Positions 1 to 7,209 of a stretch of DNA of 12,466 nt are shown in pieces (position 1 is the first letter of the stretch; every line of letters begins with the position of its first letter). Position numbers and translations under genes: made by a program. The notes below the pieces were generated by a model. The model saw only the letters and a program-made list of their open reading frames with translations. It ran no database searches and was not told the origin of the DNA. The stretch is from Dunaliella salina (lineage: Eukaryota; Chlorophyta; Chlorophyceae; Chlamydomonadales; Dunaliellaceae): assembly GCA_002284615.2 (NCBI GenBank), contig MU071213.1, forward strand, positions 1 through 12,466. Reading direction: 5' to 3'.

Positions 1-1
1 A

Positions 2-34
2 AGAAGAAGAAGAAGAAGAAGAAGAAGAAGAAGA
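2..34. repeat. AAG/TCT trinucleotide microsatellite
   Basis: Eleven uninterrupted AGA units on plus (TCT on minus) reach the left edge. Within the minus-strand frame they encode the poly-Ser run, so the array is likely longer outside the window. Confidence 0.95.
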
Positions 35-889
35 AGGAGAGCGCTTCTTGTGCTTGCGCTGTTTTTTGCTCTTAGCATTGCGAACGCGCTTAGAGGGAAC
101 ACGTGTGTTTTGTCTGTCAATGTCATGTGTGCCATNATTATCATCTTCGTCATCAGTGTTATTTAGTAGGTCAGCATCAGCATTGTCAGCATGGGGTGTT
201 GAAAGTTGAATCCTGCCACCAGCACCTCTGCTTGCACCTCTGCCTACACCTCTTACTGAACCTCTGCCTACACCTGGTGTAGCTGTGCTTGTACCTCTGC
301 CTGCACCTCTGCCTGCACCTGGTGTAGCTGTACCTGCACCTCTGCCTGTTCCCCTGCCTGCNCCGGTGCCAGGAGTATCACCTTCACCACGATTGCGAAG
401 GTTGTAAGCGTTNTTNATAAAGAGGGTGTGTGGAANTAATGATGATACGTCGAGGGCGTTAGACCAGCTTTNCGTATCCGTCAAAGTTGCTCCAAGACAA
501 ATCGCGAGAATGGGACCAATAACAATAGTCGCGGCTGGAGTGCCCGGGAAGGAGAGCATAATGACCACAAATGGGGCGGATAATGTTAGAACCACATATC
601 CGAGGAGAACCCTTATCCTGAGGCGGCCGAACCATGAAGCGATTACCAAGGCATACAGAGCCCAGCTTATGCAGCGANAGTGGAAGTAGGAGAGCATGCG
701 AGCCCAATGAAATGNCAGAAGCGTGGAAAGAAGGCCAGAGGCCCGAAACATGATGTCGGAAAAGCCGAATACCTCCTTCNCNGNGTCTACACCTAACCAC
801 GTNGCGAAAATAGAAGGCCGGAAAGGGCTAAGAAGGCTGTGGCGCTGAGCGCGAGTAGAAAGAGGAAGAACGGGTCGTGCCCAAGTGCA
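2..889 (-). CDS. Partial protein: membrane stretch, GR-rich, acidic, basic and poly-Ser regions
   Basis: I read this frame directly from the minus strand. It has 296 codons with no stop, from just after a TGA at 892-890 to the left edge, so it is partial. Residues about 73-89, 93-113 and 117-138 are hydrophobic and look like membrane helices. Residues 161-168 read AYNLRNRG. Residues 174-226 are Gly/Arg/Ala-rich (GAGRG units), 238-252 are acidic (DDEDD), 266-283 are Lys/Arg-rich (KKQRKHKKR), and 286-296 are serine encoded by TCT. Codon 158 is ATN; if it is ATG, the GR-rich protein could start there and be separate from the membrane part. Twelve ambiguous bases fall inside this frame, so a frame error is possible. 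The domain order from residue 161 on matches the plus-strand protein at 6391-6972. I do not recognise the family. A nuclear or nucleic-acid-binding role, or a Gag-like retroelement protein, is only inference. Confidence 0.5.
205..370. repeat. Degenerate minisatellite encoding the GR-rich stretch
   Basis: Imperfect tandem units of CCTCTGCCTGCA type (12 bases, sometimes 6), interspersed with two CACCTGGTGTAGCTGT units, fill this stretch. On the minus strand they encode Gly-Arg-Gly-Ala and Thr-Ala-Thr-Pro-Gly repeats. Unit length is a multiple of three, so expansion keeps the frame. Confidence 0.8.
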
Positions 890-903
890 TCAAGAATCAT
901 CAT
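793..903 (-). other. Overlapping short hydrophobic frame, possible true N-terminus of the membrane protein
   Basis: A tandem ATG at 903-898 opens 36 codons, then TAG at 795-793. Residues about 10-31 of this peptide (FFLFLLALSATAFL and following) form a convincing membrane helix, more so than the overlapping residues of the longer frame. Ambiguous bases lie at 780, 782, 784 and 803, exactly where the two frames would need to join. A one-base sequencing or assembly error there could fuse this helix to the downstream membrane frame. Confidence 0.35.
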
Positions 904-915
904 GAGGAGGAATGG

Positions 916-934
916 CTGTAATCAGAAATAAAAC
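916..934 (-). other. Candidate splice acceptor
   Basis: On the minus strand a pyrimidine-rich stretch ends in GATTACAG immediately before position 915, 12 bases ahead of the tandem ATG. It resembles a 3' splice site. A CAG/GTAATA donor-like site lies near 1131, which would give an intron of about 215 bases, but I could not confirm a coding exon beyond it. Confidence 0.25.
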
Positions 935-1044
935 CTGAGGCAAGTTGGAAAGTGTTTCTGGAAATACAAAAAGATGAAGACATACTACTAGGAAACAGGA
1001 AAATACACAGGTCACACATCTCACTTCCTGCAACCTCCAAGAAC

Positions 1045-1073
1045 CTGAGTTCTTTTGCAAGCAAAGAACTCAG
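1045..1073. repeat. Perfect 11-bp inverted repeat (hairpin)
   Basis: CTGAGTTCTTT at 1045-1055 is the exact reverse complement of AAAGAACTCAG at 1063-1073, with a 7-base spacer. Function unknown. Confidence 0.7.
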
Positions 1074-1475
1074 TGATTTCCTGATACATTTTCTGGCAGT
1101 AAATGCAGCTTCAATTTCTGGCCTATTACCTGGTGAAGACATATTTACGCAAGATACAGCTTGCATCACAAGCTAGAGAGCGTTCGTGCCTTTTTTCTGA
1201 CCAATTTCTAATTTGGTAATTGTTCCCTGATCTCTGGGAGACGGCAATCAAGTTTTTTGTTTGTTTTGTTTGACTGGTGACCTGACAAGGCGTTTATTTG
1301 CTTCTCACTGATTACTGGTACCTTCCCTGAAGAAAAACACGGCTTCTGTTTCTGACATTTACCTGGTCAACACTTATTGTGGCAGAAGTTAAAAAGCATT
1401 CTTGACTATTTACCAATATCTGGACCAGCAAGTGTAAGCTGATTTCTGCCCCAACTTGGATTGAATTGCCATTTT

Positions 1476-1733
1476 GGTAATCATAGAGTTCTTTTCTGAA
1501 TGATTTCCAGGCAGATTTCCAGGAAAGTGAAATTACCCAATTTCTCCTCGGTTACCAATAAGGTAATCAGGAAGTTCTTTTCTGGATGATTTCTAGACAG
1601 ATTTCCAGGAGAGCGAAATTACCTGATTTCTGCTTGATTTCTAATAAGGTAATCAGGAAATTCTTTTCTAAGCGATTTCTTGACTGATTTCCAAGGAATT
1701 TAGACCAATCGGTTTCTGCCCGATTACCAAACC
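1476..1733. repeat. 86-bp tandem repeat, three units
   Basis: Units begin at 1476, 1562 and 1648, each opening with GGTAATCA, so the period is exactly 86 bases twice. All three share GTTCTTTTCT or a close variant, then GATTTC and a second GATTTCC about 15 bases further on. Units 2 and 3 are closest at their start. The array lies just beyond the truncated end of LINE copy A. Confidence 0.85.
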
Positions 1734-1785
1734 ATAATGCAGAAAGTAATCGTGAAAACCACATTTGGTAAAGAAAAACAACATT

Positions 1786-3394
1786 CCGACGTAAGGCTTT
1801 TGTAATCATTCTGCCTGCAATGTTATGGCGTGCAGAACGTTCTCATGTTGGAGATGATATGATTTTGGCAGCCTGAGAGCATGTGTAGTGCGCTGTCCAA
1901 ATGATGGCAGCCTGAGAGGGGGCAAAATGGATCAGTTCTCATGCTGGAGATGATATGATTTTGGCAGCCTGAGAGCATGTGGAAAGCGCTGTCTAATTGA
2001 TGGCAGCCCAAAAGGGGGCATGTTGGGTCAGTAGACCTTTTTAATCATACAGCATACTTTTGGTTGTAGAGGGTGCCTGTACGGTACTGCAGGATGGTAC
2101 GCTTCATTGGTACAGATGTGTTGGGCATATTTCTAAAGGCATTGCTGATTTTTTTGTCCACATGCGGTAATAAGTTTTGATAGTATGAGTAATAACCTGT
2201 TTTGGGATTGGCATATCCAAGTTCATGTTTAGTATGCATGTGGAATTTGAGAGTATCTTGAAGATTGGGGAGGTAGATGAGCTTGGGGGCAGGTGGGTGA
2301 CTTGTAGGTGTACCTGCAGCATGCACTCTTTTTTCTCCCTTGGCTAGCCAATAAATATGTGTATATGGATTTCCACCAGGACCCGCCTTGGGAATCTCAA
2401 TGTCTGCCATGCAGCTGTTGGCTCTATTTCCCCGATGTTTTGCAATAGCATGTGCACATTCATTTCCAGCAATGCCAGCATGAGCCTTCACTTTGTATAG
2501 TTAAATTTTGGTATGAGGATTGCTGATGAGAGATGAAATCATTTTAAGGACGTCTCCTTGGATATGCCTAGGGTGTCTCTCAGGGTAAAGAATTTGTTTA
2601 CGTATTTGTTGAGAGAGGTGAGGCTGTCTGTTCCAATGTCTGCATGTTTGGTAATGAAAGCAGCAGCAATTGCTGCTAATTCAGCTCTAGTGATGGTTTT
2701 AGTAATTCTAGCACCGTTAGGCTCTACAAAGTTCTTGCTGTCAGTAAGTGGGCAGTAGACGCCTGCCCCAGTTTCTTGCTTACCGTTATGGACAAGGCAA
2801 CTGCCATCTGTGTACGCCCATGTCCTCCAGTCAGCAACTTTGGTAGTGAGGGTGGTATTGGATTGGGTGGGCACCGAGTCTGTTTCTTGGATACTCATGT
2901 GTGGAGATTTTGGGTATTTAGATTTTGGGTATTTGTTGAATGGGAGGAGTTCCAGTTTTCTGAAACCTGGCATATCAGCATGCATGGGATTAAGGATAGG
3001 GTGGATGCCGACACTCTTTAGCTTCCACTCTGTGCCACAGACCAGTGGCCTCTAGTATAGCATCTCTCAGGCCCTGTTGCCAGTCTTTGTTATGGTCGTT
3101 GAGGTGGATGCAAGCTGCAGTGTTCCAGACAACAAAGAATCGAAGGTCCCAAGTATGCTTAGGTAGGGATACCTCTTGGTTAGGGCAAGATTGAGGGGGA
3201 CTGTAATCAAGTCTGTTACAAGGTATGGTTCCAAGGTCGTAACAGAGGTGGGGGTAGGCAGTGACCATATTGGAGTAGGGGTTGGTTATCATGTTCTTAC
3301 CCCAGGTTGGAAGAAACATGAAAGTAGCAGTGGCCTCTATGTTTAGAATGGCAGAGTAAATTGCATGTTGTAAAGCTTGAATCATGATTCCCTC
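1786..3394 (-). pseudogene. LINE copy A: reverse transcriptase tail, RNase H and duplicated zinc motif, 3'-truncated
   Basis: Minus-strand translation gives, in order: a pre-RNase H segment (about 3394-2990, with FMFLPTWGKN and RFFVVWN); RNase H (TDGS, RAELAAI, TDSLTS, then VKAHAGIAGNEC); the linker ending YRTGTLYNQK; and the zinc region. It aligns by eye with copy F along this length. Damage visible: a frameshift near 2569 after RDTL; an in-frame TAA at 2503-2501; the last RNase H catalytic aspartate replaced by histidine (codon at 2450-2452; copies D and F keep Asp); an in-frame TGA at 2047-2045; a 96-bp in-frame duplication of the zinc segment; and another frameshift near 1839. Similarity ends after MITKALR at about 1786, so the endonuclease domain is missing. 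The 5' end is truncated. Not functional. Confidence 0.9.
1839..2030 (-). repeat. In-frame 96-bp tandem duplication of the zinc-finger segment
   Basis: Units start at 1839 and 1935, an exact 96-base (32-codon) period with few differences. Each unit encodes a CPLxGC...LDSA.H.LSGC pattern. Copy F has a single CPLC...LDSALHILSGC at the same place. Confidence 0.9.
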
Positions 3395-3599
3395 ACCATA
3401 AATGAGGGACTTGTTAGGTTAAAGTACCTGCGTTCACTTGGTTTCCTAGGGAAAGCCAAATTTTATGGCTGAAGGCTAAACCTATTGTAACCTAACCTGG
3501 GTAGAGCCACATCTCCGTACATAAAGGTAGGCAAGGAGGGACACAACCTACTGCGGCCAGCCCTTTAAAGGAAATTTCCTCAGTGTATAACTCCGTAAC
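3395..3599. other. Non-coding spacer between two LINE relics
   Basis: No coding signal. A perfect 9-bp inverted repeat (GTTAGGTTA at 3413-3421 and TAACCTAAC at 3488-3496) is present. The stretch may hold the 3' untranslated end of the relic at 3600-4396, which runs leftwards into it. Confidence 0.4.
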
Positions 3600-4396
3600 C
3601 TATTTTGGAGGGCTACAAGGGTTATAAGGGTGGCCTACAGACCGAGACTCCGGCTGATCGGTTGCTGGTGAAACAATCTCAGCCAGCATCAACAATTGAA
3701 ACCAGACAAAAATTTCAGAAATCCGTACTTGGTTTAGAAAAGTATTGATCTTAGGGTTAGTCAAAACGTGGTAGCTTGCCAAAAAAGGAATAAAGTCAGT
3801 GCTTGGAAGTTGGGCAAAAGTATGTAATGGTTTGAAAAGATCAATGAACAAGTCCTTGCAAGCTGCGCAACTCACACATTTCCAGGCAATTGCAATAGAA
3901 GAAAACATGTTTCTCGTCCTGGACTTCAACACACTTGCACTCTCGGCATGTGAGGTCTGCCTCTTCCTCAACATAACATGGACCTGAGAGTCCTCCAAAA
4001 AAAGCGCACACTGCTGCCTTTCGTGACAACCCTATGTCCTACGTTTACACCTTCTGCTCTCCCTCTTGAGGAGTTGGCATGCATACTTTGCTTCCTTGCG
4101 CCGAACTGCTGTAATATATAGGTTGCGCTTCAACTTGCAGTGTTCATCAAACCATACTGGGCTCAAAGGCCCTTTCTGTTTTTTGCACGCACAAAAGAAC
4201 AACTTGCCAAGGATGTCATGCCAACTGTCCTATCACTAGCAGCTTGCACAATCATAGAATGCACACAGAAGGCAAGTTTGTCGACATCACCAGCAGCATC
4301 TGCTTCTTGGAACTGATTCAGGAGGACAACATTGTTGGCTAATTGCTCTGCATAAGCAAGAGCCTTCTCCTGATCCCACCTCAAATTCAGCTTGTT
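3600..4396 (-). pseudogene. Second-type LINE relic: endonuclease-end linker joined to a C-terminal zinc domain
   Basis: The minus strand reads LNLRWDQEKALAYAEQL from 4396, continues to PVWFDEHCKLKR and KRRT, and stops at TAG. PWFD(D/E) followed by a Lys/Arg-rich linker is typical of the segment just after the AP-type endonuclease of LINEs. About 50 bases later a C-x2-C...H-x4-C zinc motif begins (TCRECK...DEKHVFFYC, in the frame at 4029-3841), resembling the zf-RVT-like end of LINE ORF2. A frameshift near 3860 leads into DLFKPLHTFAQLPSTDF and ISEIFVWFQLLMLAE. No reverse transcriptase motifs lie between linker and zinc motif, so an internal deletion is likely. The sequence is unlike copies A-F, so it is another family. 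The family assignment is by pattern only. Confidence 0.6.
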
Positions 4397-4599
4397 TTAA
4401 CATTGCTCTGCCTTACACACATGGTCCCTGTGAAAACCAAACTGGATGCCAGGGACCTTTTTTTTTTTTTCTGGACACACCATTTAGTCATTTTTTCAAA
4501 GGAAATTCGGATTGTGGTCAAAATCTTGTACAGCACTTCTCCATGGAGGCAAATACAATTTTGGCCTTGGATGTACATCCATGACAGTGGAACTTCACT

Positions 4600-5052
4600 A
4601 AGAAAAGAAAAAGAAAAGCCTACGCAAGCCAAAGGCCGCGTGCAATAAGGGAAGGTTCTCTAACTGAAAAGCTAGAGGCCTCACTTGAAGGCCATCAGAA
4701 CCTACATTGGACACAGCAAGCCTAGGAGAGAGCCAGATCCAGGTATTATGGGGATCTGGAGGGTTGCTGCTCGCCATACCTCTGGACGCCCGGACTCTCC
4801 TTCTCCCATCCTCTGCCGCTGCACGCCCAGCAAACCCCCTCCCAGAAGCCCCCCTGAGAGCAAAGAGTGTGTGTAGTGTTTTTAATAGTGGTTAATCTTT
4901 GGATGACATGGTCCCTAAGGCTGCTAGTGATTTGGCTTTCTGTTTAGTAAGGCCCAGATCTATAAGGGGTGTATTGTATACTCATTGTAAATGGTACCGG
5001 CCACACCAATTAAGATGGTGTATAACAGGAGCATACAGGAAGCATAACTTTT
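4600..5052 (-). pseudogene. LINE copy B, 3' piece: C-terminal end of the endonuclease region
   Basis: From about 5030 the minus strand reads YTILIGVAGTIYNEYTI and LGLTKQKAKSLA, parallel to copy F's HTILLGVGGVIYTPHTL and LGLDTSKATKL. A frameshift near 4905 shifts to a frame giving HVIQRLTT, while the original frame stops at TAA. Further on, GRGFAGRAAAEDGRRRVRAS leads to SNPPDPH ending at 4748. Copy F ends with the same NPPDPH directly before its stop. Here the next codon is AAT rather than a stop, so the frame runs on to a TAG near 4600. The piece directly continues the one ending at 5713 once the insertion is removed. Confidence 0.8.
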
Positions 5053-5162
5053 GGACGTCATGTACAGATCCAATGAGAAACTATATATTTGGAATCCTGA
5101 GCTCAAGGGCTATCGATTGATATATATATATATGTATATGAATCCAATCGGAGAAGGTCGGT

Positions 5163-5185
5163 GGGGGGTGGGTGGTCGAGGGGGG
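5163..5185 (+). other. G-rich tract, quadruplex-capable
   Basis: Runs of 6, 3, 2 and 6 G's separated by short spacers, followed by GGGGTCCCCCC at 5198-5208, which could instead form a GC hairpin with the tract. Confidence 0.5.
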
Positions 5186-5649
5186 TCCGGAATTTTTGGG
5201 GTCCCCCCTTCAGAATTTTTCTGAGCCAATTCTACAGGATTATAAACATATGATCGGATTCCCCGGCTCAAGAACTGTCGATTGGCACCCTCTTTGGAGA
5301 AATTGGGTAAAAGGGGGGGTCTCTGTGCATGAATCAGAGTCAGTGCCACATGCCCATGGTGTAGGCTGCTGGGGGTGTGGAGGCAAACATGCAGCAAACA
5401 AATCCAAACTTCCATGACAAAGACAAGGTGTAATAAATCTTTGCATGGCAAAGTCAGAAGTTCAATTCATGAACTCGCAAGCCAGTTGTGGGTGCCTGGA
5501 GGGGCAGGTTTGCATGGGCGTCCATTCCCCAGTTTTTGCCCCATAACTTTGCTTCAACCCAACATTCAATTGCGATTTGTGTGCAGGTGGACGGGGAATT
5601 TTAAGAAGAGCAGATTGGTACTTTTTTTGTCTGGATTGGGGCACTGGAA

Positions 5650-5684
5650 GGGGGGTTTTGGGGGTGGTGGGTGGGTCAGGGGGG
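5650..5684 (+). other. Strong candidate G-quadruplex
   Basis: Five runs of three or more G's (6, 5, 3, 3, 6) with loops of 1-4 bases in 35 bases. It lies near the right end of the inserted element, about 30 bases from the terminal repeat. Confidence 0.65.
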
Positions 5685-5712
5685 TCCCGCGCAAAATTTT
5701 GACATGACGTCC

Positions 5713-6395
5713 TCTACTTTAAAGTAATTAATTTTTTTTACCCTCCTATGTGTAAAGTGATTTCTTGAGCTGTGGGTTTTAGGTCTGGTTATGGTGTGAG
5801 AATGTTGGGTCATTACACGCTGTAGAGTGATGGAGGGTTTTGTGTCGGGACAGAATTTTAGTTCAACACGATGTATGTCCCTGCCTTGAGGAGGGATCTT
5901 GGAAGGATGAAGGTGAGTTTTTCTGCCTGGAATAGGGCGCACAAAGATAGCTACAGGGCGGGTTTGGTGCCGGGCAGGGAGCAGTACCATTAGGGAAGAC
6001 CCAGTCTGGAATAGCTCTTGATATGTCTTCAGGGACTTGTGTGCCCTGATCCAGGAGTCTCTCGTTACTGCAGCCATCCATACCAATAAGGGATGAGCCA
6101 TACCGACCTTTACTGAGGGCTTTCACACAAAGGCTTAGGGCTGTCTGGTGTCTGTTGGTGTGCATCCCGCTCATTGTTGAGTTTGTACACCTGAGGAGTA
6201 TGTGGTCAATGTGGTCCATATCATCACATAGTGGGCATCTTCTAGAATCTATCAATTCCATGCCTAGCAGTAGAACTGAGGTTTTGGAGGCAAGTGATCT
6301 GTGTCCTTATTGCTGCTCATGCAATAAGGTGACCATATTTTTCTTTCTCAAGGTCTCAGCAGACAGGTTGAGTTTAGTTTTTAGGGAGTTATGCC
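5713..6395 (-). pseudogene. LINE copy B, 5' piece: zinc motif and start of the endonuclease domain
   Basis: Translation begins NSLKTKLNLSAETLRKKN and meets an in-frame TAA at 6309-6307. It then gives LLLGMELIDSRRCPLC...DHILLRC, the C-x2-C...H-x4-C motif, followed by NSTMSGM, which copy F also has. A frameshift near 5985 leads to the endonuclease signature. This reads RPVAIF where the family pattern is RPDA, so the catalytic Asp is replaced by Val (codon 5952-5954). The second half, DIHRVELKFCPDT, keeps E-x-K. Similarity fades just before the inserted element. Inactive copy. The sequence differs enough from A/D/E/F to be a separate subfamily. Confidence 0.85.
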
Positions 6396-6742
6396 GAGTC
6401 AGGTGCCCCGCAGAAGCACCAGGTCTAGGGTTTGGAACCGGGATCGACCTGACCCAGGTCCCGCGCCTGCTGGCCGCGGTCGTGGCCCGCCTGCCCCAGC
6501 TTCTGCGCCCGCTGGCCGCGGCAGAGGAGGCCACGCAACGGGTTGCGGCAGGGGCCTTTCCATTCGTGCTCGCGCCCGACCCATGTCCATGGCCAGCGAT
6601 GAGGATGGTGACCTGGAGAGCATGGGCCATGCCAATATAGCTGACCACGGCTTGCTGCACGGCATGCGGCAGCTCCCACAGCAGCAGCAGCAGCCGCGAC
6701 AGCACAAGAAGAAGCGACAGCACAAGAAGAAGCGCAGGAATG

Positions 6743-6799
<57 letters not shown>

Positions 6800-6972
6800 G
6801 CAGCAGCAAGGACAGCGACAGCAGCAGCGATGAGGAGGACGACGAGTATGCTGCTGAGCGCGAGCAGGCGCACAAGCCGCTGCGCTCCTCCCGTTCACGT
6901 CTGGAGAGGGACGGGCTGCAGGGCTTTTCCTTTCTTGCCTGTCACAAGACGGAGGAGAACTGGAAAAGTTGA
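6391..6972 (+). CDS. GR-rich, Gln, Lys/Arg and poly-Ser low-complexity protein (193 residues)
   Basis: An ATG-initiated frame (purine at -3) with domains in order: STRSRVWNR start; a GRG-rich region (about residues 22-55); acidic SDEDGD (69-74); QQQQQ (102-106); two HKKKR units (109-118); a serine run of 16 AGC codons from residue 119; more Ser with Arg, Lys and Asp; acidic DEEDDE; and a charged end. This is well over 60% GC, unlike the AT-rich DNA on both sides. The last 20 residues after about position 6918 fall in AT-richer sequence and may be an artefact of reading past an exon or element end. The domain order matches the left-edge protein at 2-420. No enzymatic domain. Similar compositions occur in nuclear RS/RG proteins and in N-termini of some retroelement Gag proteins; I cannot choose between them. 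The frame opens exactly where LINE copy B is truncated, so the natural 5' end may be lost. Confidence 0.55.
6745..6808 (+). repeat. AGC microsatellite encoding poly-Ser
   Basis: Sixteen AGC units, one AGA interruption, then four more AGC units. The complementary strand shows long Ala, Leu or Cys runs in its three frames, which are shadows of this array. Confidence 0.95.
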
Positions 6973-7191
6973 ATTTGAAAGCATGACTCTGATTATACAG
7001 TATATCCGTGCGATACTTTTTGTATTCATTTGCTGTTTAAGGGTAATTCCTGGATTTTTCCAGAAGGAATTGCTGATATCTTTGCTTGCAAGTTGAGAGG
7101 TTGGGTTGCGTGATTTTGTGTCTGCTACAGTGGTTGGTGGTATGGCATCATGAATAAGGCGCGGGATATCATATTACTTTTTGCAAAATCG
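6973..7191. other. Non-coding flank of the GC-rich frame
   Basis: AT-rich sequence with no frame, domain or repeat that I can support. Confidence 0.4.
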
Positions 7192-7206
7192 ATATTACTG
7201 TAATAT
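7192..7206. repeat. Palindrome of TAATATTAC family
   Basis: ATATTACTGTAATAT is a perfect palindrome with 7-base arms about one central base. It is followed at once by TTAC and the left end of the hAT-like element. Sister palindromes lie at 7876-7890 and 8024-8045. Confidence 0.8.
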
Positions 7207-7209
7207 TAC
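7201..7209. repeat. Left target-site duplication
   Basis: TAATATTAC directly precedes the left terminal repeat and recurs at 7874-7882 directly after the right one. Confidence 0.65.

Larger units (their letters stand above)
916..1475. other. No supported gene
   Basis: Both strands carry short open frames near 900-1176 that overlap each other and show no recognisable domain, so I do not call either. Positions 1185-1475 are AT-rich, with T-rich runs near 1250-1280 and scattered GATTTCTG/TTACC words that resemble the tandem repeat starting at 1476; a decayed earlier unit may lie at about 1390-1475. Confidence 0.5.
5053..5712. mobile_element. Non-coding insertion with 11-bp terminal inverted repeats
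   Basis: GGACGTCATGT at 5053-5063 is the exact reverse complement of ACATGACGTCC at 5702-5712, and the pair brackets the stretch that interrupts LINE copy B. The interior has no protein-like frame. It holds a TA microsatellite (5120-5133), two G-rich tracts on the same strand, and a diverged direct repeat (GGAATCCTGAGCTCAAG near 5092 and GGATTCCCCGGCTCAAG near 5254). Size and lack of coding fit a MITE-like non-autonomous DNA element. The flanks do not show a clear target duplication, and the AT-rich 20 bases right of 5712 may also belong to it. Superfamily not assigned. Confidence 0.6.
4458..6395 (-). mobile_element. LINE copy B, 5'-truncated, with A13 tail and an internal insertion
   Basis: The two coding pieces at 5713-6395 and 4600-5052 are consecutive parts of one LINE C-terminus, separated by an insertion at 5053-5712. 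After the terminal NPPDPH motif, about 290 bases of 3' sequence lead to 13 T's at 4458-4470 (A13 on the minus strand), a plausible poly(A) tail. The 5' end stops at about 6385-6395, where the GC-rich plus-strand frame begins. I found no convincing target-site duplication. Confidence 0.7.

Noticed and set aside
1045..1073. Hairpin as a bacterial-type terminator
   Set aside because: The context is eukaryotic, and no T-run or upstream gene end fits.
952..1176. Plus-strand 74-codon frame and an overlapping minus-strand 89-codon frame
   Set aside because: Both are short, overlap each other and have no recognisable domain or start context. The hairpin at 1045-1073 inflates apparent structure in both.
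2558..3055. Plus-strand frames opposite copy A
   Set aside because: Shadows of the RNase H coding strand, which has clear motifs on minus.
4685..4895. Pro/Arg-rich plus-strand frames
   Set aside because: The minus strand here encodes the LINE copy B C-terminus ending in NPPDPH, which explains the bias.
5110..5707. Several frames of 60-113 codons in the G-rich stretch
   Set aside because: They lie in a non-coding insertion. G-runs remove stop codons on one strand and give Pro/Gly-rich pseudo-proteins.
6307..6898. Long minus-strand frames with poly-Ala, poly-Leu and poly-Cys runs
   Set aside because: They are the complement of the AGC array and GC-rich frame on plus. The only real minus-strand coding piece is the LINE copy B end below about 6395.
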